Under the pieces are notes generated by a model that had not been told where the DNA came from, did no database searches, and saw nothing but the letters and a program-made list of their open reading frames with translations. A stretch of 48,647 nt of DNA from an uncultured Bariatricus sp. GTDB lineage: Bacteria > Bacillota > Clostridia > Lachnospirales > Lachnospiraceae. The position numbers and the translations under genes were made by a program. This document shows positions 23,881 to 35,863 of this stretch, in pieces (within the stretch, counting starts at the first letter, position 1; every line of letters starts with the position of its first letter). Location of the stretch: positions 1 through 48,647 of the forward strand of contig CAKRCD010000014.1 of the NCBI GenBank assembly GCA_934307065.1, in the 5' to 3' direction.

Positions 23881-25656
23881 ATGAAAGTTTTATTGACTGC
23901 TATAAATGCAAAATATATCCATTCGAATCTTGCGGTATACAGCCTGAAAGCATATGCAGAGAAGAATTTATCGGAAAATGCAAAGGCGGATACGGAGATT
24001 TTGTTGGCAGAGTACACCATTAACCAGCAGACGGATGATATTTTACAGGATATATATAAGAAAAAGCCGGACATGCTGTGCCTGTCCTGTTATATCTGGA
24101 ACCTGAATTATGTGGAAGAAATCATACGGGAGATACACAAACTTTTGCCGGAAATGTTAATCTGGATTGGCGGACCGGAGGTGTCCTATGACGGACCGGC
24201 TGTACTTACACGTCTTCCGGAAGCGGATGGTGTGATGAAAGGGGAGGGAGAACAGACCTTCTGTGAACTGATTGAATTTTATAATAATAAGGTAAATACA
24301 AGAGCACTGGAACAAATAGAAGGAATTGTATATAGAAAAGGTGGACAGATTTGTGAAAATGCATGGCGAAAAACCATGGATTTAAGCAAGGTACCGTTTG
24401 TTTATCATGACATGAAGGACTTTGAACATAAGATTATTTATTATGAGAGCAGCAGAGGGTGTCCTTTTTCGTGCAGTTACTGTCTGTCCTCTATTGATAA
24501 ATGTCTCCGATTCCGCAATCTGGATTTGGTAAAAGAAGAATTGCAGTTTTTTATTGACCATAAAGTTCCACAGGTAAAATTCGTGGACCGTACTTTTAAT
24601 TGTAAGCATGACCATGCGATGGCAATCTGGTCTTATATTATGGAACACGATAATGGTGTGACAAATTTTCATTTTGAAGTGTCTGCGGATTTGTTAAATG
24701 AGGCAGAGCTGGAATTAATGAGTCATATGCGTCCCGGACTGATTCAACTGGAAATCGGAGTACAGTCGACAAATGAGCAAACGATTCACGAAATTCGAAG
24801 AACAATGAAGTTCGAAGAAGTGGCAAGAATCGTGAAGCGGATCAATAGCTATGGTAATATCCATCAGCATCTGGACTTAATTGCAGGACTTCCGTATGAA
24901 GATTACGAAAGCTTTCATAAGTCCTTCGTAGACGTTTACGCTCTGCAGCCGGAGCAGCTTCAGCTGGGATTCCTAAAAGTTTTAAAAGGTTCTTACATGG
25001 AAGAACAGAAGGAAAATTATGGACTTGTTTACAAGGGATGTCCACCGTATGAGGTGCTTTATACCAAATGGCTTCCTTATGAAGATACATTGCGGTTGAA
25101 AGGAATTGAAGAAATGGTGGAAGTCTATTACAACAGCCGTCAGTTCTGCTATACACTTCCGTGGCTGGCAAAACAGTTCCCGGATGCATTCTGTATGTTT
25201 GAAGAACTGGCTGTCTTTTATGAGCAACATGGATACCACCTGCTGAATCATTCCAGAACTTCGCGCTATGAGATTTTACTGGATTTTGCAAAAGAAAAAG
25301 ATGTGCGGCATCTGGAGCAGTACAGGCAGCTGTTGATTCTTGATTTTTATCTGCGCGAAAATGCAAAGAACCGGCCGGAGTTTGCCGGAGAAGAATTATT
25401 GGACAGAGAAGAAGAACGCAGATTTTATGACAAAGAGGCAGAAGAACGGGTTTACCTGAAAGGTTATGAGACCAGTGAGAAACGTAAACTGCGGAAAATG
25501 ACCCATCTGGAAAAATTTTCCTGCGACGTAATGGGCGCTATGCAGGCCCGTCCGGTATACATTTTATTTGATTATCAAAACCGGAATCCGCTTAATTATC
25601 AGGCACAGGTGTATGAAGTGGAAAATCCGGCAGAGGTTCTTGCAAAACGAGAATAA
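23881..25656 (+). CDS. B12-binding-domain radical SAM protein (DUF4080 type)
   Basis: 591 residues from the ATG at 23881, seven bases after AGGAGG (an ATG at 23878 is also possible). Residues 1-140 are a cobalamin-binding-like Rossmann domain (MKVLLTAINAKYIHSNLA, LCLSCYIWNLNYVEEIIREI, WIGGPEVSY). The radical SAM core has CPFSCSYC for the iron-sulfur cluster in ESSRGCPFSCSYCLSS, then KFVDRTFNC and IQLEIGVQSTNEQT. The C-terminal ~200 residues look like the DUF4080 extension. No classical DxHxxG B12 motif is visible, so cobalamin may not bind. The substrate is unknown and the gene is monocistronic or leads the next operon. Confidence 0.85.
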   Translation: MKVLLTAINAKYIHSNLAVYSLKAYAEKNLSENAKADTEILLAEYTINQQTDDILQDIYKKKPDMLCLSCYIWNLNYVEEIIREIHKLLPEMLIWIGGPEVSYDGPAVLTRLPEADGVMKGEGEQTFCELIEFYNNKVNTRALEQIEGIVYRKGGQICENAWRKTMDLSKVPFVYHDMKDFEHKIIYYESSRGCPFSCSYCLSSIDKCLRFRNLDLVKEELQFFIDHKVPQVKFVDRTFNCKHDHAMAIWSYIMEHDNGVTNFHFEVSADLLNEAELELMSHMRPGLIQLEIGVQSTNEQTIHEIRRTMKFEEVARIVKRINSYGNIHQHLDLIAGLPYEDYESFHKSFVDVYALQPEQLQLGFLKVLKGSYMEEQKENYGLVYKGCPPYEVLYTKWLPYEDTLRLKGIEEMVEVYYNSRQFCYTLPWLAKQFPDAFCMFEELAVFYEQHGYHLLNHSRTSRYEILLDFAKEKDVRHLEQYRQLLILDFYLRENAKNRPEFAGEELLDREEERRFYDKEAEERVYLKGYETSEKRKLRKMTHLEKFSCDVMGAMQARPVYILFDYQNRNPLNYQAQVYEVENPAEVLAKRE

Positions 25657-25699
25657 AGAGTATAAAATGTAAGGAAATATTTGATACGAGGTGAGAATC

Positions 25700-25798
25700 A
25701 TGTTTAACCCAAAAACAACGCAGAAAATTGCTGCGGTTATCATTTGCATTTTAGTTGTAACAATGCTGGCAGGCAGCATACTTCCGGCATTAATGTAA
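25700..25798 (+). CDS. 32-residue single-span membrane peptide
   Basis: ATG at 25700 after GAGGTGAG, stop TAA at 25796. The peptide begins MFNPKTTQKIAAV, then a hydrophobic span (about residues 11-29: AAVIICILVVTMLAG...) and ends ILPALM. The basic N-terminus before the span predicts N-in topology. It sits between the radical SAM gene (43 bases before) and the VanW gene (26 bases after), with a proper ribosome site. I believe similar short KTTQKI-type peptides occur before VanW genes in relatives, but this is memory and not tested. Confidence 0.65.
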   Translation: MFNPKTTQKIAAVIICILVVTMLAGSILPALM

Positions 25799-25824
25799 AG
25801 AGAGGTTAAAGAGAGGATTTTGAA

Positions 25825-27366
25825 ATGAGCAAGAAGAAGAGAACAATTCATGCGCGTTCCAAAGCAAGCAGGAGGAGAAGAAGAAGAAATTTGTGTATCA
25901 AGATTGGCGGTTCGGTAATAGTACTGTTTCTGGTGGTCTATTTTGTGATGTACCGTTATGTAAATAAAACAGATGCCAAGGTAATACATGATCATATATA
26001 TATAGGAGAAACGGATGTTTCCGGAATGAATGAGGAAGAAGCGAAGCAGGCACTTCTTGCAAAAGTAGAGGAGTACGGAGAAGCAAAAGCTACGATTAAA
26101 GTAGGGGAAGAAGCTACAGAAGCCACCCTTCAGGAATTGGGACTATCCATGAATAATGTGGATAAAACGGTAAAGCAGGCTATTTCCTATGGGAAACAAG
26201 GGTCCGTGTGGAAAAGGTGGAACCAGATTCGAAAGCTGAAGAAAGAAAATAAGGTTTTTGATGACGATTTTGCACTTGACACAGAGAAAATGTCAGCGGT
26301 AATTGCAGAGAAAGCCCAGCCGCTGGAAGTCCGTGCCCAGAATGCGACAATCCGGCATACGGGGAACGGATTTGAGATTACGGATGAAGTGGAAGGTACT
26401 ATCATTGATACGAATACATCCATTGAAAAGCTGACGGAATATCTGAATACAGAGTGGGATTATAAAGATTTGGAGTTTGAGGTCATTCAAACCGTCGAAG
26501 AACCGGAAATTCGCAGAGAAGATTTGGAATCTATTCAGGATGAACTGGGCTCTTTCTACACGGTGGCGGGGTCTGGAACCCGTGTCACTAATATTGCAAG
26601 GGCTACGGAGCTGATTAATGGAACAGTGCTGATGCCTGGGGAAACATATTCAGTAGAGCAGGCAACGGTTCCTTATACAGAGGAAAATGGATATGTATCA
26701 GGAAGTGCCTATGAAAATGGTCAGGTGGTACAGAATATTGGCGGCGGACTGTGCCAGGTATCTACAACTCTTTATAATGCAGTGCTTTATGCAGAACTGG
26801 AGATTGTAACCAGAAGTGCCCATTCCATGATAGTGACTTATGTAGAACCATCGAGAGATGCGGCTATTGCGGAAGGACTTAAAGATTTACAGTTTAAAAA
26901 TTCTTATGATACACCGATCCTGATTGAAGGATATTTAGATGGATCCAACAATTTATGGTTTCATATTTATGGAAAAGAGACCAGACCATCCAATCGTTCC
27001 GTAGAATATGAGAGCGAGACTTTGGAAGTGATTGATTATACGACAAAATATGTGGCGGATTCCGGTCTGACTCTGGGAGAAATGAACAGTGAAGGATCTA
27101 AGATTAATGGACGGGTAGCAAAGCTTTGGAAGGTTGTATACGAAGACGGCAAAGAAGTCAGCCGTAAGGTAATGAATAACAGCCGCTACAATGCATCGGA
27201 ACTGAAAATTACGGTAGGCACTTACTCGGAAAACAGTGAGGCTTCTGCTTTGGTGGATAATTCCATAAAAACGCAGGATAAGAGTCAGATAGAAAATGCG
27301 ATTAGTCAGGCCAAAAGCCTCGAGCAGCAGGCATTGCAGACGGAAAGCGGTTCACAGGGAGAATAG
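25825..27366 (+). CDS. VanW family protein
   Basis: 513 residues, ATG start with AGAGGATT upstream. A very basic N-terminus (ASRRRRRRN) and one membrane span (about 26-46) leave a large extracellular part. Two regions with the look of peptidoglycan-binding domains (type 4) follow at about 50-220, then the VanW domain (about 235-375) with YTEENGYVSGSAYENGQVV, NIGGGLCQVSTTLYNAVLYA and SAHSMIVTYVEPSRDAA. The C-terminal 100 residues are polar. VanW domains occur in cell-wall associated proteins; biochemical role unknown. It is probably cotranscribed with the small peptide and the genes after it. Confidence 0.88.
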   Translation: MSKKKRTIHARSKASRRRRRRNLCIKIGGSVIVLFLVVYFVMYRYVNKTDAKVIHDHIYIGETDVSGMNEEEAKQALLAKVEEYGEAKATIKVGEEATEATLQELGLSMNNVDKTVKQAISYGKQGSVWKRWNQIRKLKKENKVFDDDFALDTEKMSAVIAEKAQPLEVRAQNATIRHTGNGFEITDEVEGTIIDTNTSIEKLTEYLNTEWDYKDLEFEVIQTVEEPEIRREDLESIQDELGSFYTVAGSGTRVTNIARATELINGTVLMPGETYSVEQATVPYTEENGYVSGSAYENGQVVQNIGGGLCQVSTTLYNAVLYAELEIVTRSAHSMIVTYVEPSRDAAIAEGLKDLQFKNSYDTPILIEGYLDGSNNLWFHIYGKETRPSNRSVEYESETLEVIDYTTKYVADSGLTLGEMNSEGSKINGRVAKLWKVVYEDGKEVSRKVMNNSRYNASELKITVGTYSENSEASALVDNSIKTQDKSQIENAISQAKSLEQQALQTESGSQGE

Positions 27367-27417
27367 ATGGAACTGTGGAGAAAATAAGAAGATTCAGAAA
27401 ATAAAGAGGCAGAATAT

Positions 27418-28437
27418 ATGAAAGCAGGAAAGGTAAGCCAGACCATTTACAGGAGATCTGTGCGGAAACAGCTACATATGGAAGCGAATAAAGAGGGCAA
27501 TAAAATACTGTGGAAACCTTCCAGGGAGGAAACCTGTTGCGGCATTCAGACGAAAGACGGAGAGTACGTGTTGTCAGCCAGTGCTTCCCTGTTTGGAAAT
27601 GAGAAAGATTTGTGCGTATTTGCCGTGGCACAGGCGGCAAATGCGGTTGCAGCGCATGGGGCAGTTGCTGCCGGTGTGGAATTACAGATTCTGCTTCCGG
27701 AATTTGCCTACGAATCCCGAATCAAGACCATGATTGCTTTGGCAGAGGAAAAGTCAGAAGTGTGGCAGATTCCGATTATGAAAGCGGATGTACAGATTGT
27801 GCCGGGGATTCAGACAACGGTTGTGTGTGCAAATGCGTTGGGATATGTATCGGAAGACAGGCTGGTACGAAGCAGTATGGCGAAGCCGGCTCAGGATATT
27901 GTTTTACTAGGGTATGCCGGACTGGAAGGAAGTCTGCGGATCAAAAGAGCGAAGGAAGCAGAACTTAGAGAACGCTTTATTCCGGCTTTTTTGAATAACT
28001 TAGAAAGTTATTACGATAGTGTTTATACAGATTTTGTGACGGAAAGAGCAGCAACCGATATGATATCTGCAATGCATCCTGTTGCAGAAGGCGGGATTCT
28101 CGGAGCACTCTGGGAACTGGCGGAAGGAGCAGACCTTGGTCTTTCGGTGGATATGAGAAAAATTCCTATCAGGCAGGAAACCATAGAAGTGTGTGAGTAT
28201 TTCCATCTGAATCCGTATCAGCTCACAAGCGCCGGATGTATTCTGGCTGTGACGGAAAACGGAGAGGAACTTGTGGAACGTCTGCATGAAGAGAATATAG
28301 AAGCTGTAGTGATTGGTTATACAACGGACAAGGCAGAACGAGTTCTCATGAATGGTGGGGAAAAACGTTATTTAGACAGACCGGCGCAGGATGAACTGGC
28401 AAGATTTCTGAGCAGCCAGGCACGTGATGAAGAATAG
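27418..28437 (+). CDS. PurM/HypE-fold (AIR synthase-related) protein
   Basis: 339 residues, with a weak AGAGGCAG site before the ATG. The C-terminal half carries the fold pattern of AIR synthase, HypE and SelD: MHPVAEGGILGALWELAEGA, then LSVDMRKIPIRQETIEVCEYF and NPYQLTSAGCILAVT. The N-terminal half, with FAVAQAANAVAAHGAVAAGVELQILLP, fits the ATP/metal side of the fold, but the usual Asp-rich metal loop of HypE/ThiL is not evident (GNEKDLCVFA is the nearest). It is likely an ATP-using enzyme or a degenerate one; the substrate is unknown. It follows VanW by 51 bases and precedes trmL. Confidence 0.7.
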   Translation: MKAGKVSQTIYRRSVRKQLHMEANKEGNKILWKPSREETCCGIQTKDGEYVLSASASLFGNEKDLCVFAVAQAANAVAAHGAVAAGVELQILLPEFAYESRIKTMIALAEEKSEVWQIPIMKADVQIVPGIQTTVVCANALGYVSEDRLVRSSMAKPAQDIVLLGYAGLEGSLRIKRAKEAELRERFIPAFLNNLESYYDSVYTDFVTERAATDMISAMHPVAEGGILGALWELAEGADLGLSVDMRKIPIRQETIEVCEYFHLNPYQLTSAGCILAVTENGEELVERLHEENIEAVVIGYTTDKAERVLMNGGEKRYLDRPAQDELARFLSSQARDEE

Positions 28438-28466
28438 AAAGTTGAGAAGATAAAGAGAGGCAGCTT

Positions 28467-28964
28467 ATGTTAAATATTGTACTTTTTGAGCCGGAAATAC
28501 CGGCAAATACAGGAAATATCGGAAGAACCTGTGTGGCTACGGGCACAAGACTTCATTTGATTGAACCATTGGGATTCCGGCTGAATGAAAAAAATCTGAA
28601 AAGAGCAGGCATGGACTACTGGGAATCACTGGATGTGACAACTTATATTGATTATCAGGATTTTCTGGAGAAGAATCCGGGCGCAAAAATCCACATGGCA
28701 ACTACAAAATCGCCAAATTTATATACGGATGTACAATTTGAAGAGGATTGTTATATTATGTTTGGAAAAGAAAGTGCCGGGATACCGGAAGAAATTCTGG
28801 CCCATCATAAGGAAGATACCCTGCGTATTCCGATGATAGGAGATATTCGCTCCCTTAATCTGGGAAACTCAGTGGCAATTGTTTTATATGAGGCGCTACG
28901 GCAGAACGGATTTGCGGCAATGAATACGGAAGGACATCTTCATCGTCTGGAGTGGGAAGAATAA
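28467..28964 (+). CDS. trmL: tRNA (cytidine(34)-2'-O)-methyltransferase
   Basis: 165 residues. A minimal SPOUT (TrmH-type) methyltransferase that modifies the wobble position of tRNA-Leu in characterised homologues. The start MLNIVLFEPEIPANTGNIGRTCVATGTRLHLIEPLGF is typical when read in pieces (PEIPANTGNIGRTC, then LIEPLGF), with FGKESAGIPEEIL and the knot motif RIPMIGDIRSLNLGNSVAIV. Length is normal. RBS AGAGGCAG. The gene ends about 18 bases before a terminator. Confidence 0.93.
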   Translation: MLNIVLFEPEIPANTGNIGRTCVATGTRLHLIEPLGFRLNEKNLKRAGMDYWESLDVTTYIDYQDFLEKNPGAKIHMATTKSPNLYTDVQFEEDCYIMFGKESAGIPEEILAHHKEDTLRIPMIGDIRSLNLGNSVAIVLYEALRQNGFAAMNTEGHLHRLEWEE

Positions 28965-28982
28965 AAAGTATTAAAAAAGTAT

Positions 28983-29023
28983 GAAGGGCACCCTGCTGAC
29001 TTGAAAAGAGGGTGCCTTTCATG
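28983..29023 (+). terminator. terminator after trmL
   Basis: A 12-pair stem, GAAGGGCACCCT (28983-28994) with AGGGTGCCTTTC (29009-29020). The T-tract is short, so it may be only partly effective. Confidence 0.7.
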
Positions 29024-29160
29024 TTAAAATGAACAGAAATGATAAACAATATAAAAGTCGGAAAATTCTGACATTTACAAAAGGGATATATATGAGTTTG
29101 AAAAAAGAGAAAAAGAATGTGCAAAAACAGTGAAAAAACACACTGACTTTTCAAAATTAC

Positions 29161-29189
29161 TAGACAGGAAGCACTGATTTGAGTATAAT
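29161..29189 (+). promoter_or_regulatory. ATP synthase operon promoter
   Basis: TAGACA at 29161-29166, 17 bases, TATAAT at 29184-29189. The start near 29196 is 30 bases before the first gene. The 170 bases upstream of it are AT-rich without a gene. Confidence 0.75.
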
Positions 29190-29226
29190 ATAACTTAGAG
29201 AAATTTCAGGAAACGGGGACAAAGAT

Positions 29227-29460
29227 ATGAAGTATAAGCAAAGTGTATATCGAACATTTGCATTAGTATCACAGCTTGGCATTAGTATCATCGTTCCTGT
29301 TTTATTTTGCACTTTTCTCGGCTCATGGCTGGAAAAGAAAATCAATTTTCCGGTGTTTATCCCGTTGGTAATCATGGGCATTGTAGCTGGAATGCGGAAT
29401 GCATATATTCTTGCACGGCATGCCAATGAGGATCCAGAAGACAAAAAGAAACGATATTAA
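29227..29460 (+). CDS. AtpZ/AtpI-type ATP synthase accessory protein
   Basis: 77 residues with two membrane spans (about residues 10-35 and 42-63) and a charged tail. The pattern FLGSWLEKKINFPVFIPLVIMGIVAGMRNAY split into pieces (GSWLEKKI, IMGIVAGMRNAY) fits the small AtpZ/AtpI family found at the head of F-type ATP synthase operons. Homologues help assemble the c ring, and some act in Mg2+/Ca2+ transport. Its position as first gene of the operon supports the call. Confidence 0.8.
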   Translation: MKYKQSVYRTFALVSQLGISIIVPVLFCTFLGSWLEKKINFPVFIPLVIMGIVAGMRNAYILARHANEDPEDKKKRY

Positions 29461-29478
29461 GTAGGGAGGAGAGTGACC

Positions 29479-29859
29479 ATGGGAAAGCCAGATGAATTAA
29501 CCAGAGAGATGATAATCACGATGGTAGTATATGGGATCATCATTCAGATTATCTGTGTGTTTCTCTCAGGTGATTTGTTGAAGATGACCTGTGGGTTATG
29601 GATTGGAATCGCAACCGGTATCGGAATGCTGATTCACATGAAGAACTCTGTGAACGAAGCGTTGGATTTGGGGGAGGCAGGAGCAAAAAAGTATATGCAG
29701 AAGTCCTATATGAAGCGATACATAGTGGTGGTTGTCGTGTTTATCGCGGTCGCTTATCTGGACATTGCGAATGTACTCACATTGCTCGCTGGAGTGATGG
29801 GATTGAAAGTGTCGGCTTATTTACAGCCGGTCTTGCAAAAAGTTTTCAAAAAAGAATAA
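29479..29859 (+). CDS. atpI: ATP synthase subunit I-like membrane protein
   Basis: 126 residues from the ATG at 29479, nine bases after GGAGG; the GTG at 29473 is too close to the ribosome site. Four membrane spans are predicted: about 12-30, 38-55, 80-98 and 101-115. GIATGIGMLIHMKNSVNEALDL is typical of the AtpI group. It probably assists F0 assembly. It lies between the AtpZ-like gene and atpB. The sequence is less conserved than the structural subunits, so the family name rests partly on position. Confidence 0.75.
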   Translation: MGKPDELTREMIITMVVYGIIIQIICVFLSGDLLKMTCGLWIGIATGIGMLIHMKNSVNEALDLGEAGAKKYMQKSYMKRYIVVVVVFIAVAYLDIANVLTLLAGVMGLKVSAYLQPVLQKVFKKE

Positions 29860-29877
29860 GTAAAGGAGGTGGAAGAA

Positions 29878-30591
29878 GTGGGAACTAGCTTAGGAATACT
29901 GGCGGCGAAAGAGCCGGATTTCCAGATTCATGGTCTGCTAAAATTTCATTTATTCGGACAGGAATTATGGTTAACCACCACCCATGTCAGTATTCTCATT
30001 GTTGTAATGATATTGCTGATTTTTTCACTGGTTGTTCATTCGAAGTTGAAAGACGAAGAAGGAAGACCGGGAACTCTCCAGAATATTGCGGAACTGGTTG
30101 TTGAAATGCTGGACAATCTTGTAAAAGGCAATATGGGGAAACATGCAGTAAAGTATCGCAATTATATTGGAACATTATTTATTTTCCTGTTAATTGCGAA
30201 TATCTCCGGCCTTTTAGGTCTGAGACCGCCTACTGCAGATTACGGTGTAACATTACCACTTGGTCTTATTACATCCGTATTAGTTCAGTACAACAACATC
30301 AAGTGGAATAAGTTCGGTGCATTTACCAACTTATTTAAGCCATTACCATTCTTATTCCCAATTAACCTGATAGGTGAAGTCGCACAGCCGATTTCAATTT
30401 CACTGCGTTTGTTTGGTAACGTAGTTTCAGGAACCGTTATTATGGGACTTATTTATGGACTGTTGTACAAGATTGCATGGTTCTGGCCTGGTATTCTCCA
30501 TGCATACTTTGATGTGTTCTCAGGTGCTATTCAGACATATGTATTCTGTATGCTGACAATGGTATGGATCACAGACAAAATACCGGAATAG
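29878..30591 (+). CDS. atpB: ATP synthase F0 subunit a
   Basis: 237 residues from the GTG at 29878, eight bases after AAAGGAGG; the earlier GTG at 29869 overlaps that site. Subunit a forms the ion half-channels beside the c ring. The essential arginine is in SISLRLFGNVVSG, and the last helices around GAIQTYVFCMLTMVWITDKI carry the usual Gln. About five to six membrane spans. It is the first catalytic-complex gene of the operon. Confidence 0.94.
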   Translation: MGTSLGILAAKEPDFQIHGLLKFHLFGQELWLTTTHVSILIVVMILLIFSLVVHSKLKDEEGRPGTLQNIAELVVEMLDNLVKGNMGKHAVKYRNYIGTLFIFLLIANISGLLGLRPPTADYGVTLPLGLITSVLVQYNNIKWNKFGAFTNLFKPLPFLFPINLIGEVAQPISISLRLFGNVVSGTVIMGLIYGLLYKIAWFWPGILHAYFDVFSGAIQTYVFCMLTMVWITDKIPE

Positions 30592-30639
30592 TGTTTAAAC
30601 TCAAAAAAGAAAAAAGAAAACATAAACAGGAGGAAATGA

Positions 30640-30906
<267 letters not shown>

Positions 30907-30952
30907 GAGACAGGTTATGCCTTGTGAAAAATAAGAGAAAGGAGGCTAAGCC

Positions 30953-31468
30953 TTGGAGCGTTTATTTAACATAGATGCGCAACTTCTTTTTGATACAGTT
31001 GTTATGGCATGCAGTATGCTTGTGTTGTTCACGGCAATGTCATATCTCTTCTTTAACCCGGTTCGCGATATGCTTGAAAATCGTAAGAAACGTGTAGCTG
31101 AAGAACAGGAAACAGCTAAGAAAGAAAGAGAAGAAGCCATCGTCTATAAAGAAGAATACGAGCAGAAGTTAAAAGAAGCAGACAAAGAAGCGCAGGAAAT
31201 CTTAAGCGAGGCTCGTAAGAAAGCAATGAAAAACGAAGAAAAAATCGTTGCTGAAGCCAAAGAAGAAGCAGCAAGAATTGTTGACCGTGCCAGAAATGAA
31301 ATTGAACTTGAAAAGAAACGTGCTTTGGATGATATGAAGCAGGAAATGATTTCAATTGCAACAATGATGGCAGGAAAAGCAGTGGCAGCTTCTGTTGATG
31401 TAAATATTCAGGATAGTCTGATTGACGAAACATTAAAAGAAATGGGTGAGCAGACATGGCTAAGTTAG
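30953..31468 (+). CDS. atpF: ATP synthase F0 subunit b
   Basis: 171 residues, TTG start eight bases after AAAGGAGG (no ATG or GTG fits). One N-terminal membrane span (about residues 12-32) is followed by a long charged helix (KKRVAEEQETAKKEREEA and onward) forming the peripheral stalk that holds F1 against rotation. The gene overlaps atpH by 13 bases. Confidence 0.93.
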   Translation: MERLFNIDAQLLFDTVVMACSMLVLFTAMSYLFFNPVRDMLENRKKRVAEEQETAKKEREEAIVYKEEYEQKLKEADKEAQEILSEARKKAMKNEEKIVAEAKEEAARIVDRARNEIELEKKRALDDMKQEMISIATMMAGKAVAASVDVNIQDSLIDETLKEMGEQTWLS

Positions 31469-32001
31469 TAGCAAAGGTTTACGGTGATGCCCTGTTTGCA
31501 GCAGCTTTAGAAGCTGGACGCATGGATGAGATGTATGACGAAATCTGTGAACTCCGCAAGATTTTAGGAGATAATGAAGATCTTCAGAAGCTCCTTGACA
31601 ATCCGAAGATTATCCGTGAAGAAAAAGAAAGCGTCATCGAGAGTATTTTCCGTGGTCGTGTTTCCGATGAGATTGTGGAATTGATGAAACTGATGATTGC
31701 AAAAGGGCGTTACAGCCAGATTGAATCCGTGTTCGACTATGTAATCGGACTGGTAAAAGAAGAAAAGAAAATCGGAATTGCTTATGTGACATCAGCATTG
31801 CCATTGACTGGTGACCAGAAAGCAAATATTAGCAAACGACTTCTTGATACAACCAAATATGAACAGTTTGAGATGAACTATTCTGTAGACAGATCATTAA
31901 TCGGCGGAGTGGTTATCCGGATCGGTGACCGTGTAGTCGATTCAAGTATCAAGACGAAGTTATATGAATTATCGAAAGACCTGAGAAAAATTCAGGTGTA
32001 A
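31456..32001 (+). CDS. atpH: ATP synthase F1 subunit delta
   Basis: 181 residues, ATG inside the end of atpF, GAGCAG/GGGTGAG before it. Delta links the b stalk to the top of the alpha/beta hexamer. Landmarks are AKVYGDALFAAALEAGRMDEM (in pieces), FLxLLxxKGR-like LMKLMIAKGRY, and GGVVIRIGDRVVDSSIKTKL near the C-terminus. Normal length. Confidence 0.93.
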   Translation: MAKLVAKVYGDALFAAALEAGRMDEMYDEICELRKILGDNEDLQKLLDNPKIIREEKESVIESIFRGRVSDEIVELMKLMIAKGRYSQIESVFDYVIGLVKEEKKIGIAYVTSALPLTGDQKANISKRLLDTTKYEQFEMNYSVDRSLIGGVVIRIGDRVVDSSIKTKLYELSKDLRKIQV

Positions 32002-32006
32002 AATGA

Positions 32007-33533
<1,527 letters not shown>

Positions 33534-33549
33534 GAAGAGGTGACACATC

Positions 33550-34425
33550 ATGGCATCTATGAAAGATATCAAGCGGCGTCGAATCAGTGTTCAGAGTACG
33601 CAGCAGATTACCAAAGCCATGAAGCTTGTTTCTACCGCTAAATTACAGAAAGCAAGAAGCCGCGCCGAGGATTCGAAAGCATATTTTAATTGTATGTATC
33701 AGACAATGACCTCTCTGCTTGCAAAGGCAGGAAATGTAAACCATCCGTATATACAGTCCAATGGCTGTGATAAAAAAGCGGTTGTGGTTGTCACATCGAA
33801 CAGAGGTCTTGCAGGTGGTTACAATTCAAATATTGTAAAGTTAATTACTGGTGGAGATTTTGATAAAGAAACGACTCGCATTTATGCAGTAGGTGGAAAA
33901 GGTTTTGAACTCTTAAAGCATAGAGGATACGATATCGTTGCAAATTATTCTGAAGCGATTGACGCTCCTACTTATGAAGATGTAAGAGTGATTACCAACA
34001 GACTCCTTGATGATTATATCAATGGGGAAATTGGTGAAATCTATCTTGCCTATACTTTCTTTAAGAACACAGTAAGCCACATTCCTACACTGCTGAAGGT
34101 GCTTCCGGTAGAAGCAAATGGCACTGCTGTAGGAGAGGAAACAGGAGTATCTGATATAGATAAGCTTACCCCTATGAACTTCGAGCCAAACGAAGAAGAG
34201 GCAATCAAACTCCTCGTTCCAAAATATGTGAGCAGTATTCTGTATGGCGCTTTTGTCGAAGCGGTTGCAAGTGAAAATGGAGCCCGTATGCAGGCTATGG
34301 ATTCTGCAACAAGCAATGCAGAAGATATTATTAATGATTTGGAATTGAAATATAACAGAGCACGTCAGGGTGCTATTACTCAGGAACTTACAGAAATTAT
34401 TGCCGGTTCAGAAGCAATCAGTTAA
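33550..34425 (+). CDS. atpG: ATP synthase F1 subunit gamma
   Basis: 291 residues. The central rotor shaft. Both coiled-coil ends are typical: MKDIKRRRISVQSTQQITKAMKLVSTAKL at the start and MDSATSNAEDIINDLELKYNRARQGAITQELTEIIAGSEAI at the end (in pieces), with VVVTSNRGLAGGYN between. RBS GGAAGAGGTG. Confidence 0.96.
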   Translation: MASMKDIKRRRISVQSTQQITKAMKLVSTAKLQKARSRAEDSKAYFNCMYQTMTSLLAKAGNVNHPYIQSNGCDKKAVVVVTSNRGLAGGYNSNIVKLITGGDFDKETTRIYAVGGKGFELLKHRGYDIVANYSEAIDAPTYEDVRVITNRLLDDYINGEIGEIYLAYTFFKNTVSHIPTLLKVLPVEANGTAVGEETGVSDIDKLTPMNFEPNEEEAIKLLVPKYVSSILYGAFVEAVASENGARMQAMDSATSNAEDIINDLELKYNRARQGAITQELTEIIAGSEAIS

Positions 34426-34435
34426 TGTTTTTTAA

Positions 34436-35851
<1,416 letters not shown>

Positions 35852-35863
35852 GAGGGACGTCCT

